64,000 nt of DNA from Desulfomicrobium escambiense DSM 10707 (GTDB taxonomy: Bacteria > Desulfobacterota > Desulfovibrionia > Desulfovibrionales > Desulfomicrobiaceae). Below the pieces are notes generated by a model. That model searched no databases, was not told the DNA's origin, and saw only the letters and a list, made by a program, of their open reading frames with translations. Shown here piece after piece: positions 1 to 10,931 of this stretch. The number at the start of each line of letters is the position of its first letter. Position 1 is the first letter of the stretch. Where the stretch lies: NCBI RefSeq assembly GCF_000428825.1, contig NZ_AUAR01000016.1, forward strand, positions 35,978-99,977, written 5' to 3'. The position numbers were made by a program, and so were the translations under genes.

Positions 1-162
1 GCGGGCGGGGATTCCTTCCCGCGTCTTGCCCTGCACGCCAAGTCCGTCACCTTCGCCCACCCCTTCAGGGGGCAGAGCATGACGCTGACGGCTCCGGTGC
101 CGGCGGCCTTTGCGCAGCTGGTGGGGAGAATCGGTCAGGACGAACCCAAAACGGGGGATTGA
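1..162 (+). CDS. RluA-family pseudouridine synthase, C-terminal end (partial)
   Basis: Frame 1 is open from the window edge to TGA at 160-162, giving 53 residues. The stretch LALHAKSVTFAHPF followed by TLTAPVPAAFAQL is the typical C-terminal end of RluA/RluD-type 23S rRNA pseudouridine synthases, where a leucine/histidine strand and a PxPxxF segment close the catalytic domain. The catalytic Asp lies upstream, outside the window, so specificity cannot be judged. The gene converges on the amino-acid ABC transporter with 8 bases between stop codons and no obvious terminator. Confidence 0.7.
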   Translation, partial: AGGDSFPRLALHAKSVTFAHPFRGQSMTLTAPVPAAFAQLVGRIGQDEPKTGD

Positions 163-170
163 CCCGGAAC

Positions 171-905
171 CTACCGGCCCGTGCCCACGATCTTGCCCAG
201 GAAGTCCCGCAGGCGGGGGTTCTTCGGGTTGCCGAAGAAATCTTTCGGCGCTCCTTCCTCCTGGATCACGCCCTGGTCGATAAAGATGACCCTGTCGGCC
301 ACCTCGCGTGCGAAGCCCATCTCGTGGGTGACGACGATCATGGTCATGCCTTCGGCGGCCAATTTTTTCATGACTTCGAGCACTTCGCCGACGAGTTCCG
401 GGTCCAGGGCCGAGGTGGGCTCGTCGAAGAGGATGACCTTGGGCTGCAGGGCCAGGGCGCGGGCTATGGCCACGCGCTGCTTCTGACCGCCCGAGAGCTG
501 CTCGGGGAAGGCTTCGGCCTTGGAGGCCAGACCAACCTTGGCCAGCAGGTCGTAGCCGAGGTGCTCGGCGTCGGCTTTGGGCATCTTGCGGACTTTTATA
601 GGACCCAGCGTCACGTTGTCGAGGACGGTCATGTGGGGGAACAGGTTGAACTGCTGGAAGACCATGCCCGCCTCGGTGCGGACGTAGTTGATGTCCGTGT
701 GCGGGTCCATGATGTCGTGCCCGTCGACGACGACGGTGCCGGATGTCGGCGTCTCCAGGCGGTTGATGCACCTGAGCACCGTTGATTTGCCCGAGCCCGA
801 GGGGCCGATGATGCAGACCACCTCGCCGGCGTTGACGGTCAGGTCGACGCCCTTCAGTACTTCCAGATCCCCGAAACTCTTGTGCAGATTCCTGATCTCG
901 ATCAT
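171..905 (-). CDS. Polar amino-acid ABC transporter, ATP-binding protein (GlnQ/HisP type)
   Basis: This 244-aa protein is a single ABC domain of the usual length for polar amino-acid importers. Walker [10 protein letters not shown] is at residues 34-42, the Q-loop lies around FQQFNLF (83-89), the signature LSGGQ is at 137-141, Walker B ILFDEP at 158-163, and the H-loop is VTHEMGFA. It energises uptake at the inner-membrane face together with the permease and binding protein just upstream. Its ATG overlaps the permease stop by ATGA, so the two are translationally coupled. It is the last gene of a three-gene operon. Sequence places it in the Glu/Gln/His/Arg subfamily; the exact substrate cannot be read. 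Confidence 0.93.
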   Translation of the reverse strand: MIEIRNLHKSFGDLEVLKGVDLTVNAGEVVCIIGPSGSGKSTVLRCINRLETPTSGTVVVDGHDIMDPHTDINYVRTEAGMVFQQFNLFPHMTVLDNVTLGPIKVRKMPKADAEHLGYDLLAKVGLASKAEAFPEQLSGGQKQRVAIARALALQPKVILFDEPTSALDPELVGEVLEVMKKLAAEGMTMIVVTHEMGFAREVADRVIFIDQGVIQEEGAPKDFFGNPKNPRLRDFLGKIVGTGR

Positions 906-1603
906 GCCCGCTTCGTCCTGTTGATCAATCTGTTTTCCAGCATTTTCAGAGCCTTGGCGATGCTCATGGTCATGACGAGATAGACCATGGCCACGGCCAT
1001 GTAGACCTCGAAGGCCCGGAAGTTGACGGCCACGATTTCCTGGCCCGTGCGCAGCAGTTCGCCCACGCCGATGACCATGAGCAGCGACGTGTCCTTGAGG
1101 CTGATGATGAACTGGTTGCCCAGCGGCGGGATCATGCGTTTGAAGGCCTGGGGCCAGATGATGTAGCGCATGGTCTGGGCCCGGGTCAGGCCGATGGAGC
1201 GGCCGGCTTCGGTCTGGCCGACGTTGATGGACTGGATGGCGCCGCGCACGATCTCGGCGATGTAGGCGCCGGAGTTGACGGCGATGACGATGATGCCGGC
1301 CATGAGCGGCGGGATGCGGATACCGACGGCCATGGGCACGCCGTAGTAGAGGAACATGGCCTGGACCAGCATGGGCGTGCCGCGGATGAGTTCGACGTAG
1401 GTCTCGGCGACCTTGCGGGCCACCCAGGGGCGGGCGATTTTCATCAGACCGACGGTCACGCCGAGGAGAAATCCGAAAAAGAGTCCGCCCACGGTCAGGT
1501 AGATGGTGTACCAGACGCCGCGCATGAGCATGGGCAGGGTGTCGACGACTACGCTGGGTTCAAACTGGAAGGCCATTGGATGTCTCGGGACGGAGGCAGG
1601 CAC
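902..1603 (-). CDS. Polar amino-acid ABC transporter permease (HisM/GlnP type)
   Basis: This protein of about 233 aa has the His/Glu/Gln/Arg permease signature: a TM segment near the N-terminus ([17 protein letters not shown]), the motif [13 protein letters not shown], and the EAA-type loop [22 protein letters not shown] that contacts the ATPase. Start choice is unusual. A GTG at 1603 has a well-spaced GGAGG seven bases upstream but lies inside a perfect palindrome; an ATG at 1576 (MAFQFEPS) better matches the usual N-terminus of the family but has no clear ribosome-binding site. Its stop overlaps the ATPase start. Together with the binding protein upstream it forms an import operon. Confidence 0.9.
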   Translation of the reverse strand: MPASVPRHPMAFQFEPSVVVDTLPMLMRGVWYTIYLTVGGLFFGFLLGVTVGLMKIARPWVARKVAETYVELIRGTPMLVQAMFLYYGVPMAVGIRIPPLMAGIIVIAVNSGAYIAEIVRGAIQSINVGQTEAGRSIGLTRAQTMRYIIWPQAFKRMIPPLGNQFIISLKDTSLLMVIGVGELLRTGQEIVAVNFRAFEVYMAVAMVYLVMTMSIAKALKMLENRLINRTKRA

Positions 1604-1616
1604 GTGCCTGCCTCCG
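1591..1616. promoter_or_regulatory. 26-bp perfect palindrome between binding-protein and permease genes
   Basis: The arms CGGAGGCAGGCAC and GTGCCTGCCTCCG are exact complements. On the minus-strand mRNA the 5' arm contains the GGAGG ribosome-binding site and the centre contains the GTG start of the permease. Folding would hide both and could also protect the upstream binding-protein mRNA end. Such intergenic hairpins are known to set excess binding protein over permease in other ABC operons; here that role is inferred. Confidence 0.7.
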
Positions 1617-1633
1617 GGGATGATGTGCGGGGC

Positions 1634-2374
1634 TTACTTGGGCTCGGTGCCGAACCACTTGATGTACAGTTCGCGGTAGGCGCCGCTGTCCTTGAGCTTC
1701 TTCAGAGCGGCGTTGGTCTTGGAGACCAGGTCGCTGCCCTTGGGGAAGGCGATGCCGTAGGACTGGCCCATGTACAGGGGACCGACGACCTTGACCTGGC
1801 CCTTGCCGGCGGTGCGCATGAACTCGGACACGACGGGGGAGTCGAAGATGACGGCGTCGGCGCCGCCGGCCAGGAGTTCCATGAACATGGCGTCATTGTT
1901 GGGGAAGAGCTTGACTTCCTTGGCCCCGGCTTCCTTCTTGGCGAAGTCCTCGCTGGTGGTGCCGAGCTTGGTGGACACGACCTTGCCGGCCAGGCCCTTG
2001 ACGTCGGCGATGTCGTTGTTGTCGGCCTTGACCAGGATCAGCAGGCCGGCGTTGTAGTAGGGGTCGGAGAAGTCCACGACCTGGGCGCGTTCGGGCTTGA
2101 TGGTCATGCCGGCGATGCCCACGTCGAGCTGGCCGGACTGCAGGCCGGGGATGATGCCGTTGAAGTCCATGGGCTGGAGGTCGTATTCCGCCCCGATTTC
2201 CTTGGCGATGGCGGCCCAGAGCTCCACGTCGAAGCCGGTGTGCTTGCCGGATTCAGGGTCCTTGAACTCGAAGGGCGGGAAATTGGTGTCCGTGGCCACG
2301 ATCAGTTTCTTGGCCGACGCGGTGGTCGCGCACAGGGCCAGGACCAGGGCGGCGAAAAGCAGAATGCGTTTCAT
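1634..2374 (-). CDS. Polar amino-acid ABC transporter substrate-binding protein (SBP_bac_3)
   Basis: This 246-aa periplasmic protein begins MKRILLFAALVLALCATTASA, a classic Sec signal peptide with an ASA cleavage site. The mature protein follows the family-3 solute-binding pattern: VATDTNFPPFEFKD, GFDVELWAAIAKE, the ligand-pocket region LDVGIAGMTIKPERAQVVDFSDPYY, and the second lobe with KLGTTSEDFA. The start at 2374 is preceded by AAAGGAGG at good spacing; longer upstream open frame has no family similarity. It is the first gene of the operon and delivers a polar amino acid (probably Gln/Glu/Arg class) to the permease. The following palindrome suggests it is made in excess. Confidence 0.93.
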   Translation of the reverse strand: MKRILLFAALVLALCATTASAKKLIVATDTNFPPFEFKDPESGKHTGFDVELWAAIAKEIGAEYDLQPMDFNGIIPGLQSGQLDVGIAGMTIKPERAQVVDFSDPYYNAGLLILVKADNNDIADVKGLAGKVVSTKLGTTSEDFAKKEAGAKEVKLFPNNDAMFMELLAGGADAVIFDSPVVSEFMRTAGKGQVKVVGPLYMGQSYGIAFPKGSDLVSKTNAALKKLKDSGAYRELYIKWFGTEPK

Positions 2375-2609
2375 GGAGCCTCCTTTGGGTATGGGTGAGA
2401 TTCGACGGGTTGGCCGGTGTGGCCTGAAATCGTTCTTGGCATGGTTCAAAAACAGGGAAAATGCAATACGGCAGTCGAAATTCGGGCTCTTCGTTCCTAT
2501 AGTGGGATTATTGGTTCGCTCAGCGGATCGATAAAATGTGCACGACCTGCAAAAGACGTGGGCAAACGTCTGTCCGCAGTGTAGAAGGAAGCCAAAAAAG
2601 GAGGTCGAC

Positions 2610-3059
2610 ATGGGTACCTGCGATCTGAAGGAATCGGCTGCTTTCATAACGTCCAAGGACACTCTTGACGGCGTGTATCCGGGTCTCATCCTGGGCATCA
2701 ACGCCTGTCGCATCGGGATGAGCGCCAGCGTGTTCTACACGTTCATGGGCATCAATGTCATTCGCAAGGGGTGGGCGGAAAAGATCAAATTTCATCCACC
2801 GGGCTTCATGGGCGCGCTGCCGGGCATGTCCAGCGTGGCTACCTGGATGATGAAGCAGAAAATGGGCAAGGCCAACGTGCCGTCGGTCACGGATCTGCAG
2901 GAGGTCGCGGCCATAGAGGGAGTTCGCTTCGTTGCCTGTCGCATGACCGTGGACATGATGGGAATCAAGGAGAGCGATTTTATCGACGGCGTGACCATCA
3001 TGACGGCCGAGGAATTCCTGCGGCACGCCAAGGACTGCAAGATTCTTCTCTATACCTGA
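2610..3059 (+). CDS. DsrE2-like sulfur-carrier / peroxiredoxin-family protein
   Basis: This 149-aa protein carries the DsrE/DsrF/DsrH-like fold signature of the DsrE2 branch: an N-terminal TSKDTLDGVYPGLILGINA strand-helix, the SVFYTFMGINVI segment, LPGMSSVATWMMKQKM, and the conserved cysteine motif ACRMTVDMMG, followed by DFIDGV. In this family the conserved cysteine carries persulfide in cytoplasmic sulfur trafficking, and some members are membrane-associated; the partner here is unknown. ATG at 2610 follows AAAAGGAGG at ideal spacing, so an in-frame extension to 2538 is less likely. The gene stands alone, divergent from the amino-acid transporter. Confidence 0.82.
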   Translation: MGTCDLKESAAFITSKDTLDGVYPGLILGINACRIGMSASVFYTFMGINVIRKGWAEKIKFHPPGFMGALPGMSSVATWMMKQKMGKANVPSVTDLQEVAAIEGVRFVACRMTVDMMGIKESDFIDGVTIMTAEEFLRHAKDCKILLYT

Positions 3060-3085
3060 CCTGACGTTTTGGGCGATGGCGGTTG

Positions 3086-3286
3086 TGTGCTGTGTGCGGG
3101 GGGCGCGAGTCGGCGTGGTCCGGGCCGGGGCTGCCGGAACTTCTTCGCGGGCCTCGTAATGCTTCCCGGCCTTGCGGTTTGGCGGGGTTGCGGTCCCCGG
3201 TTCGGGGAGCGGCCGGGAAGCAAACGATGCCTGGCTCAGTCGGACAGCCGACAACCCCGGCCCGGACCACGCCGACCCGCTTGAGG
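3086..3286. repeat. 201-bp intergenic direct repeat, copy 1, with nested inverted repeats
   Basis: This block recurs almost unchanged at 3355-3555, 269 bases later, with only a handful of substitutions and no length change. Each copy is itself an inverted repeat. The outer arms are GTCGGCGTGGTCCGGGCCGG (near 3109) and its complement (near 3256). The inner arms are GCTTCCCGGCC (3161) and GGCCGGGAAGC (3210). The element could fold into one long stem. It has no coding character and no transposase. Confidence 0.85.
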
Positions 3287-3313
3287 ACGAGCACAAGGTT
3301 GAGATGAGTGAAC

Positions 3314-3349
3314 GGGTGCAGGGGCGAGCCCCTGCCCGCCGGAGGCATT
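3314..3349. repeat. Short hairpin repeat, copy A
   Basis: A 36-base unit reading gggtgcagggg, then cgagcccc, then tgcccgccggaggcatt. It recurs at 3676-3713. It contains a hairpin GCAGGGGC/GCCCCTGC and lies between the two 201-bp repeats. Confidence 0.7.
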
Positions 3350-3354
3350 GCTTT

Positions 3355-3555
3355 TGTGCTGTGTGCGGGGGGCGCGAGTCGGCGTGGTCCGGGTCGGGGC
3401 TGCCGGAACTTCTTCGCGGGCCTCGTAATGCTTCCCGGCCTTGCGGTTTGGCGGGGTTGCGATGCCCGGTTCGGGAGACGGCCGGGAAGCAAACGATGCC
3501 TGGCTCAGTCGGACAGCCGACAACCCCGGCCCGGACCACGCCGACACGCTTGAGG
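3355..3555. repeat. 201-bp intergenic direct repeat, copy 2, with nested inverted repeats
   Basis: This copy is the same length as copy 1. Differences cluster in the inner loop (gcggtccccggttcggggag in copy 1, gcgatgcccggttcgggaga here) plus single changes in the arms. Several of the changes fall in the loop between the inner arms, which suggests structure-conserving divergence. See copy 1 for arm positions. Confidence 0.85.
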
Positions 3556-3627
3556 TGGTGCGGGAGGTTTGGGAAGAAAGTGAACGAGGTGCAGGGGACG
3601 CGTCGGAGGCAAGAGTTGGAACAAGAA

Positions 3628-3660
3628 AACGCCCCGGTTTGCACCGGGGCGTTCTTTATT
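3628..3660. terminator. Bidirectional rho-independent terminator
   Basis: The stem AACGCCCCGG / CCGGGGCGTT with loop TTTGCA is followed by CTTTATT on the plus strand and by TTTTCTTG on the minus strand. It lies between the DsrE2-like gene (plus) and the glycyl-radical enzyme (minus) and can serve both. Confidence 0.8.
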
Positions 3661-3675
3661 TAGCCTACATGAATG

Positions 3676-3713
3676 GGGTGCAGGGGGCGAGCCCCCTGCC
3701 CGCCGGAGGCATT
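3676..3713. repeat. Short hairpin repeat, copy B
   Basis: Second copy of the 3314-3349 unit with one longer G/C run in the stem (GCAGGGGGC / GCCCCCTGC). It abuts the stop codon of the glycyl-radical enzyme gene and would form a 3'-end hairpin on its mRNA. Confidence 0.7.
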
Positions 3714-3715
3714 TC

Positions 3716-6076
3716 CTACGCCATCTCCTGCTCGGTCCGCCGGATGATCTCTTCCTGGTGGTCGAGGTCGAGGTCGACGAAGTAGTCGCTGTAGCCGGCC
3801 ACGCGGACGAGGAGGTTGCGGTATTCGTCGGGGTTGGCCTGGGCGTGGCGCAGGGTTTCGGTGTCCACGACGTTGAACTGGATGTGGTGTCCGTTCAGGC
3901 GGAAGTAGGTGCGGATCAGGCGGCAGAGCTTGTCGAGGTCTTGGTCGGTTTTGAGAACGTCCGGGAGGAAGCGCTGGTTGAGGAGGGTGCCGCCGGACTT
4001 GATCTGGTCCATCTTGGACAGGGACTTGACCACGGCGGTGGGGCCGTTTCGGTCCGCGCCGTGGGAGGGCGAGGTGCCGTCGGACTCGGGCAGGTGCGCG
4101 AGGCGACCGTTGGCCGAGGCGCCGAGCATCTTGCCGAAGTAGACGTGGCAGGTGGTGGAGAGCATGTTCAGGTGGTAGGCCGTGCCCTTGGTGTTGGGGC
4201 GCCCGTCGATGGCGGTGAAGAGGGAGTCGTAGACGCGGCGCATGATGTCGTCGGCGCGGTCGTCGTCGTTGCCGAAGAAGGGGGTCTTGTTCCAGAGTTT
4301 GAGGCGCAGGGCCTCGGCGCCGTCGAAGTTGGCGCGCAGGGACGTCAGGAGACGGTCCATGGGGACGGCGGCGGTGTCGAAGACGTGGGTCTTGATGGCC
4401 GAGAGGCTGTCGGTGACGGTGCCGATGCCGCAGCACTGGATGTAGTTGGTGTTGTAGCGCGGGCCGCCGTTGTAGTAGTCGAGGCCCTTCTCGATGCAGT
4501 CGTGGATGACCGTGGACAGGAAGGGCGCGGGCGAGTGGGCGGCGTACATGCGTTCGATGTAGTTGTTGACGCGGACCTTGAGGTCCACGATCCATTCGAG
4601 CTGGCGGGTGAAGGCGGCGTAGAGGTCGTCGAAGGTCGCGAAGGCGAGCGGGTCGCCGGTGCGCGGGCCGATCTGGCGGTCCGTGAGCTGGTCACGGCCG
4701 TCGTTCAGGGCCAGTTCCAGGACCTTGGGCACGTTCAGGTAGCCGGTCAGGATGTAGGCTTCCTTGCCGAAGGCGCCGGTCTCGATGCAGCCCGAGCAGC
4801 CGCCCTCGCGGGCGTCCTCCACGGTCTTGCCGACGCGGATCTGCTCCATGACCACGGCGTCGGTGTTGAAGACGGACGGGTAGCCGTAGCCGCTCTTGAT
4901 GACGCGGGCGGCGGCCTTGAGGAAGGCGTCGGGGGTCTTCTGGCTGACGTGGACGCTGGTCTGGGGCTGCAGGAGGCGCAGTTCGTCCACGACCTCGAGG
5001 ATGAGGTAGGAGACGTCGCTCACGCCGTCGGAGCCGTCGCGTTTCAGCCCGCCCAGATTGATGTTGGTGAAGTCGTTATAAGTGCCGCTCTCCTTGGCGG
5101 TGACACCGACCTTGGGCGGGGCGGGGTGGTTGTTGACCTTGATCCACAGGCAGCAGAGCAGCTCCTTGGCCTTTTCGCGGGTCAGGGTGCCGTCGGCCAG
5201 GCCCTGCTCGTAGAAGGGCGCGAGGTGCTGGTCCAGGTGGCCGGGGGTCATGGCATCCCAGCCGTTCAGTTCCGTGATGGTGCCCAGGTGCACGAACCAG
5301 TACATCTGCAGGGCTTCCCAGAAGTTTCGCGGGGCGTGGGCCGGGACGCGGCGGCAGACCTCGGCGATGCGCGTCAGTTCGGCCTTGCGGACGGGGTCGG
5401 CTTCGGTCTTGGCCCTTTCCCAGGCCAGGTCGGCGTGGCGCTCGGCGAAGACGATGGCCGCGTCGCAGGCGATGTCCATGGCCCGGAGCTGTTCGGCGCG
5501 ATACGAGGCCAGGGGGTCGTGCAGGTAGTCCAGGCAGGCCAGGCGGTCGGCGATGCGCGTTTTGAAGTCGAGCATGCCCGTGGAGTAGATGGTGCCGTCC
5601 AGAGCCGTGTGGCCGGGTGCGCGCTGCTCCATGAACTCGGTGAAGAGGCCGGCCTCGTAGGCGGCGCGCCATTCGTCCGGAACCTGGGAGAAGACGCGGT
5701 CGCGCATGGACCGGCCCGTCCAGTAGGGGATGACCTCGCGCTCGTAGGCGGCGATGTCCTCTTCGGACACATGGTAGCGGGTCATGGGCCGGGAGTTCAG
5801 CACGCGCAGGTCCTCGGCCGAGTGGCAGGTCAGCTCGGGGAAGGTCGGCACGCATTTGGGCCGCGGGCCGCGCTCGCCGACGATGAGCTCGCCGTCGCCG
5901 AGCCAGAGGGTCTTCTTTTCGCAAAGGTCCTTGAAGACCATGGCTCGCAGCACGGGCAGGGAATGTTTGCCGTAGTTCTCGCGGTAGAAGGCCGTTTCGA
6001 GGAGGGCGCGCTCGATGGAGATGGATGGCTCGGTCTCGAAGCTTTCCCGGCGCAGGCGGGCGATTCTGTCGTTCAT
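3716..6076 (-). CDS. hypD: Glycyl-radical dehydratase, HypD-like (trans-4-hydroxyproline dehydratase)
   Basis: This 786-aa cytoplasmic enzyme has the PFL-like fold. The thiyl-radical Cys430 and general-base Glu432 sit in GCSGCIETG, and the glycyl radical is Gly761 in RVAGYSDYF near the C-terminus. Compared from memory with Clostridioides difficile HypD (Cys434, Glu436, Gly765), spacing is shifted by exactly four residues throughout. Pocket residues fall in line: Phe148, His156, Ser330, Asp335, Phe336, Tyr446, Thr641. HypD removes water from trans-4-hydroxy-L-proline to give pyrroline-5-carboxylate. Cys427 replaces the Thr I recall in the HypD motif. The activase gene is directly upstream, its TAG touching this ATG, with GGAGG inside its last codons. 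No proC-like reductase is adjacent, so the substrate is an inference. Confidence 0.78.
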   Translation of the reverse strand: MNDRIARLRRESFETEPSISIERALLETAFYRENYGKHSLPVLRAMVFKDLCEKKTLWLGDGELIVGERGPRPKCVPTFPELTCHSAEDLRVLNSRPMTRYHVSEEDIAAYEREVIPYWTGRSMRDRVFSQVPDEWRAAYEAGLFTEFMEQRAPGHTALDGTIYSTGMLDFKTRIADRLACLDYLHDPLASYRAEQLRAMDIACDAAIVFAERHADLAWERAKTEADPVRKAELTRIAEVCRRVPAHAPRNFWEALQMYWFVHLGTITELNGWDAMTPGHLDQHLAPFYEQGLADGTLTREKAKELLCCLWIKVNNHPAPPKVGVTAKESGTYNDFTNINLGGLKRDGSDGVSDVSYLILEVVDELRLLQPQTSVHVSQKTPDAFLKAAARVIKSGYGYPSVFNTDAVVMEQIRVGKTVEDAREGGCSGCIETGAFGKEAYILTGYLNVPKVLELALNDGRDQLTDRQIGPRTGDPLAFATFDDLYAAFTRQLEWIVDLKVRVNNYIERMYAAHSPAPFLSTVIHDCIEKGLDYYNGGPRYNTNYIQCCGIGTVTDSLSAIKTHVFDTAAVPMDRLLTSLRANFDGAEALRLKLWNKTPFFGNDDDRADDIMRRVYDSLFTAIDGRPNTKGTAYHLNMLSTTCHVYFGKMLGASANGRLAHLPESDGTSPSHGADRNGPTAVVKSLSKMDQIKSGGTLLNQRFLPDVLKTDQDLDKLCRLIRTYFRLNGHHIQFNVVDTETLRHAQANPDEYRNLLVRVAGYSDYFVDLDLDHQEEIIRRTEQEMA

Positions 6077-6994
6077 CTATCCTCCGATGCGGACCGTGAG
6101 CCCGCAGTTCCGTAAGATTTCCGCGGCCCACTCCGTCTGTTGCGGGTCGGCGGCGGGGAGATCGGCTCCGGGGTAGGCGAGGCCGAGCTTGGCGTACTTG
6201 CCTTTGGCCGTGGAGTGGTAGGGCAGCACGTCGATGCCGTCCACGCCCGGCAGGGAGGCGGCCAGGAGGCCCGTCCGCCGTATGTTTTCATCGCCGTCGT
6301 TGAACCCCGGTATGAGGGGTAGGCGCAGCTGGACGTGCGCCCCGGACTCGGCCAGGAGGCGGAGGTTGGCGAGGATGGGGGCGTTGTCCACGCCCGTGGC
6401 GCGGAGGTGTGCGGCCGGGTCCATGTGCTTGAGGTCGAAGAGGAAGAGGTCCGTGTGGCGGGCGATGCGCAGCGCGGTCTCGGCCGTTGCGAAGCCGCTG
6501 GTGTCCACGGCGCGGTGGACGCCGAGGCGAAGGCAGGCCGCGAGGAGCGCTTCCAGGAAATCGGGCTGTGCCAGGGGCTCGCCGCCGGAAAACGTCACGC
6601 CGCCCTGGCTGCCCTCGAAAAAGGGGAGTTCCTTTTCGATCTCGGCCATGACCTCGGCCACGGTCCAACTCCTGCCCAAGGCCTCGTGGGCCAGGGCAGG
6701 GCAGGTTTCGACGCAGGCACCGCATGCCGTGCAGGCTCCGGCATCCCGTCGCACGGAGGCCGGTCCGGCCGAGAGGGCGCCCTGGGGGCAGGCCGTCAGG
6801 CATTCGCCGCAGCCCACGCACCGGTCGGGAATGCTCAGGATCTGCGTGCCCGGCCGCATGCCCTCGGGGTTGTGGCACCAGAGGCAGGACAGGGGACAGC
6901 CCTTGAGGAACACGGTCACGCGCAGGTCGGGGCCGTCGTGCAGGGCGTAGCGCTTGATGGCGAAGATGGTTCCGGATGGGTTCGTGACGGGCAT
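6077..6994 (-). CDS. Glycyl-radical enzyme activating enzyme (radical SAM, HypD-associated)
   Basis: This 305-aa activase generates the glycyl radical on the enzyme encoded immediately downstream, using S-adenosylmethionine. The radical-SAM cluster motif is Cys33-x3-Cys37-x2-Cys40 (CPLSCLWC), followed by an inserted pair of [4Fe-4S] ferredoxin motifs at about 59-70 (CVGCGECLTACP) and 88-99 (CTACGACVETCP), the arrangement typical of dehydratase-type activases. VTFSGGEPLAQPDF is the SAM-binding GGEP motif. The opening FAIKRYALHDGPDLRVTVFLKGCP fits the family well. The gene is first in a two-gene operon; its stop is immediately followed by the hypD ATG, a strong coupling. Confidence 0.92.
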   Translation of the reverse strand: MPVTNPSGTIFAIKRYALHDGPDLRVTVFLKGCPLSCLWCHNPEGMRPGTQILSIPDRCVGCGECLTACPQGALSAGPASVRRDAGACTACGACVETCPALAHEALGRSWTVAEVMAEIEKELPFFEGSQGGVTFSGGEPLAQPDFLEALLAACLRLGVHRAVDTSGFATAETALRIARHTDLFLFDLKHMDPAAHLRATGVDNAPILANLRLLAESGAHVQLRLPLIPGFNDGDENIRRTGLLAASLPGVDGIDVLPYHSTAKGKYAKLGLAYPGADLPAADPQQTEWAAEILRNCGLTVRIGG

Positions 6995-7121
6995 CTGTAT
7001 TCAGTAATGGATATTGTTAGCCTTCTCAAGCAAAAGCTTGTGGAGGTGTATCCGGAGATAGCGTTATCGGCTGTCGTTGAAAAGAGTGCGGCAATTGTTC
7101 CCCTTTTTTAAAAGAAATTCT

Positions 7122-7150
7122 TGCCTCTTCAGTGTAAACCACGTATTTTC
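7122..7150 (+). promoter_or_regulatory. Candidate sigma70 promoter for the RRM gene
   Basis: TTGCCT at 7122 and TATTTT at 7145 are separated by 17 bases. Transcription from here would give an untranslated leader of roughly 125 bases before the RNA-binding protein, as is common for cold-shock-type genes. The call rests on consensus match alone. Confidence 0.4.
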
Positions 7151-7283
7151 CAGAGCCATGTATCAGTCATGCGGCTGATGCGTGGTACGAGGTGACGGGA
7201 AGGGGTTTGGCCCAAAGGCGCGACGATCCGATGGGAGACTCAACCTGGATTGTTCAGTTTTTTTTACAGGAGACTAGTGCATC

Positions 7284-7553
7284 ATGTCGAAGAACATTTA
7301 TGTCGGAAACCTGCCTTGGAGTGCCACCGAGCAGGACGTGGAAAACCTGTTTGCCACCTACGGCCAGGTTGCCAATGTGAAACTCATTTCCGACCGTGAG
7401 ACAGGCAGAGCCCGCGGGTTTGGTTTCGTGGAGATGGAGAGCGGCGCCGAAGAGGCCATCGCCGCCCTGGACGGTGCCGATTACGGCGGACGTTCCCTGA
7501 AGGTCAACGAAGCCCGTCCGCGCCCCGAGCGTGAACGCCGGCCCAGATGGTAG
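7284..7553 (+). CDS. Single-RRM RNA-binding protein
   Basis: This 89-aa protein is one RNA-recognition motif with a short basic tail. RNP2 is IYVGNLPW at residues 5-12 and RNP1 is RGFGFVEM around residues 44-51; their aromatic residues stack on single-stranded RNA. The C-terminus is Arg/Pro-rich (RPRPERERRPRW). Small bacterial RRM proteins of this type are often cold-induced RNA chaperones, but that role is not shown here. AGGAG lies upstream of the ATG. The gene is monocistronic, with its own terminator immediately downstream. Confidence 0.93.
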   Translation: MSKNIYVGNLPWSATEQDVENLFATYGQVANVKLISDRETGRARGFGFVEMESGAEEAIAALDGADYGGRSLKVNEARPRPERERRPRW

Positions 7554-7573
7554 TCGCGTCGATCTGAGCCATG

Positions 7574-7601
7574 AAACCCTGCTCCGGCAGGGTTTTTTTT
7601 T
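7574..7601 (+). terminator. Rho-independent terminator after the RRM gene
   Basis: The stem AACCCTGC / GCAGGGTT with loop TCCG runs directly into eight or more T residues, 21 bases after the RRM stop codon. Confidence 0.93.
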
Positions 7602-7712
7602 GCCCGGAGGTCGGACTGCCGGCCCGCAAAGTTGATCTGTCTACTTCCTGTCTTTCTCCGTATCCGGTTCCTCTCTGTCTTGCTCTTCCTCCGGAAGAGG
7701 CTGCCGCGCCCC

Positions 7713-7820
7713 TCAGGGCCTGTGCCCCATGCGGCGGTCTCCGCTGGCTACCCCGTCCATCCAGAACCAGGCCAGCGCGGCGCCGGCTGCGGCCAGCACG
7801 ATGAACACCCCTATTTCCAT
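7713..7820 (-). CDS. Small single-pass membrane protein at the end of the RND operon
   Basis: This 35-aa reading frame starts with ATG at 7820, nine bases after the RND transporter stop, and is preceded by GGAGGGGGAA. The peptide begins MEIGVFIVLAAAGAALAWFW, one hydrophobic helix of about 19 residues, and ends in a basic tail (GDRRMGHRP). I do not recognise a family. Its position, ribosome-binding site and transmembrane character recall small accessory subunits of RND pumps such as AcrZ, but there is no sequence resemblance that I can see, so an accessory role is only a suggestion. Confidence 0.55.
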   Translation of the reverse strand: MEIGVFIVLAAAGAALAWFWMDGVASGDRRMGHRP

Positions 7821-7829
7821 TTCCCCCTC

Positions 7830-10928
<3,099 letters not shown>

Positions 10929-10931
10929 GGC

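Noticed and set aside
2375..2713. N-terminal extension of the amino-acid-binding protein to 2713.
   Set aside because: The signal peptide and the strong AAAGGAGG at 2374 define the true start; the extension has no family similarity and overlaps the DsrE2-like gene on the other strand.
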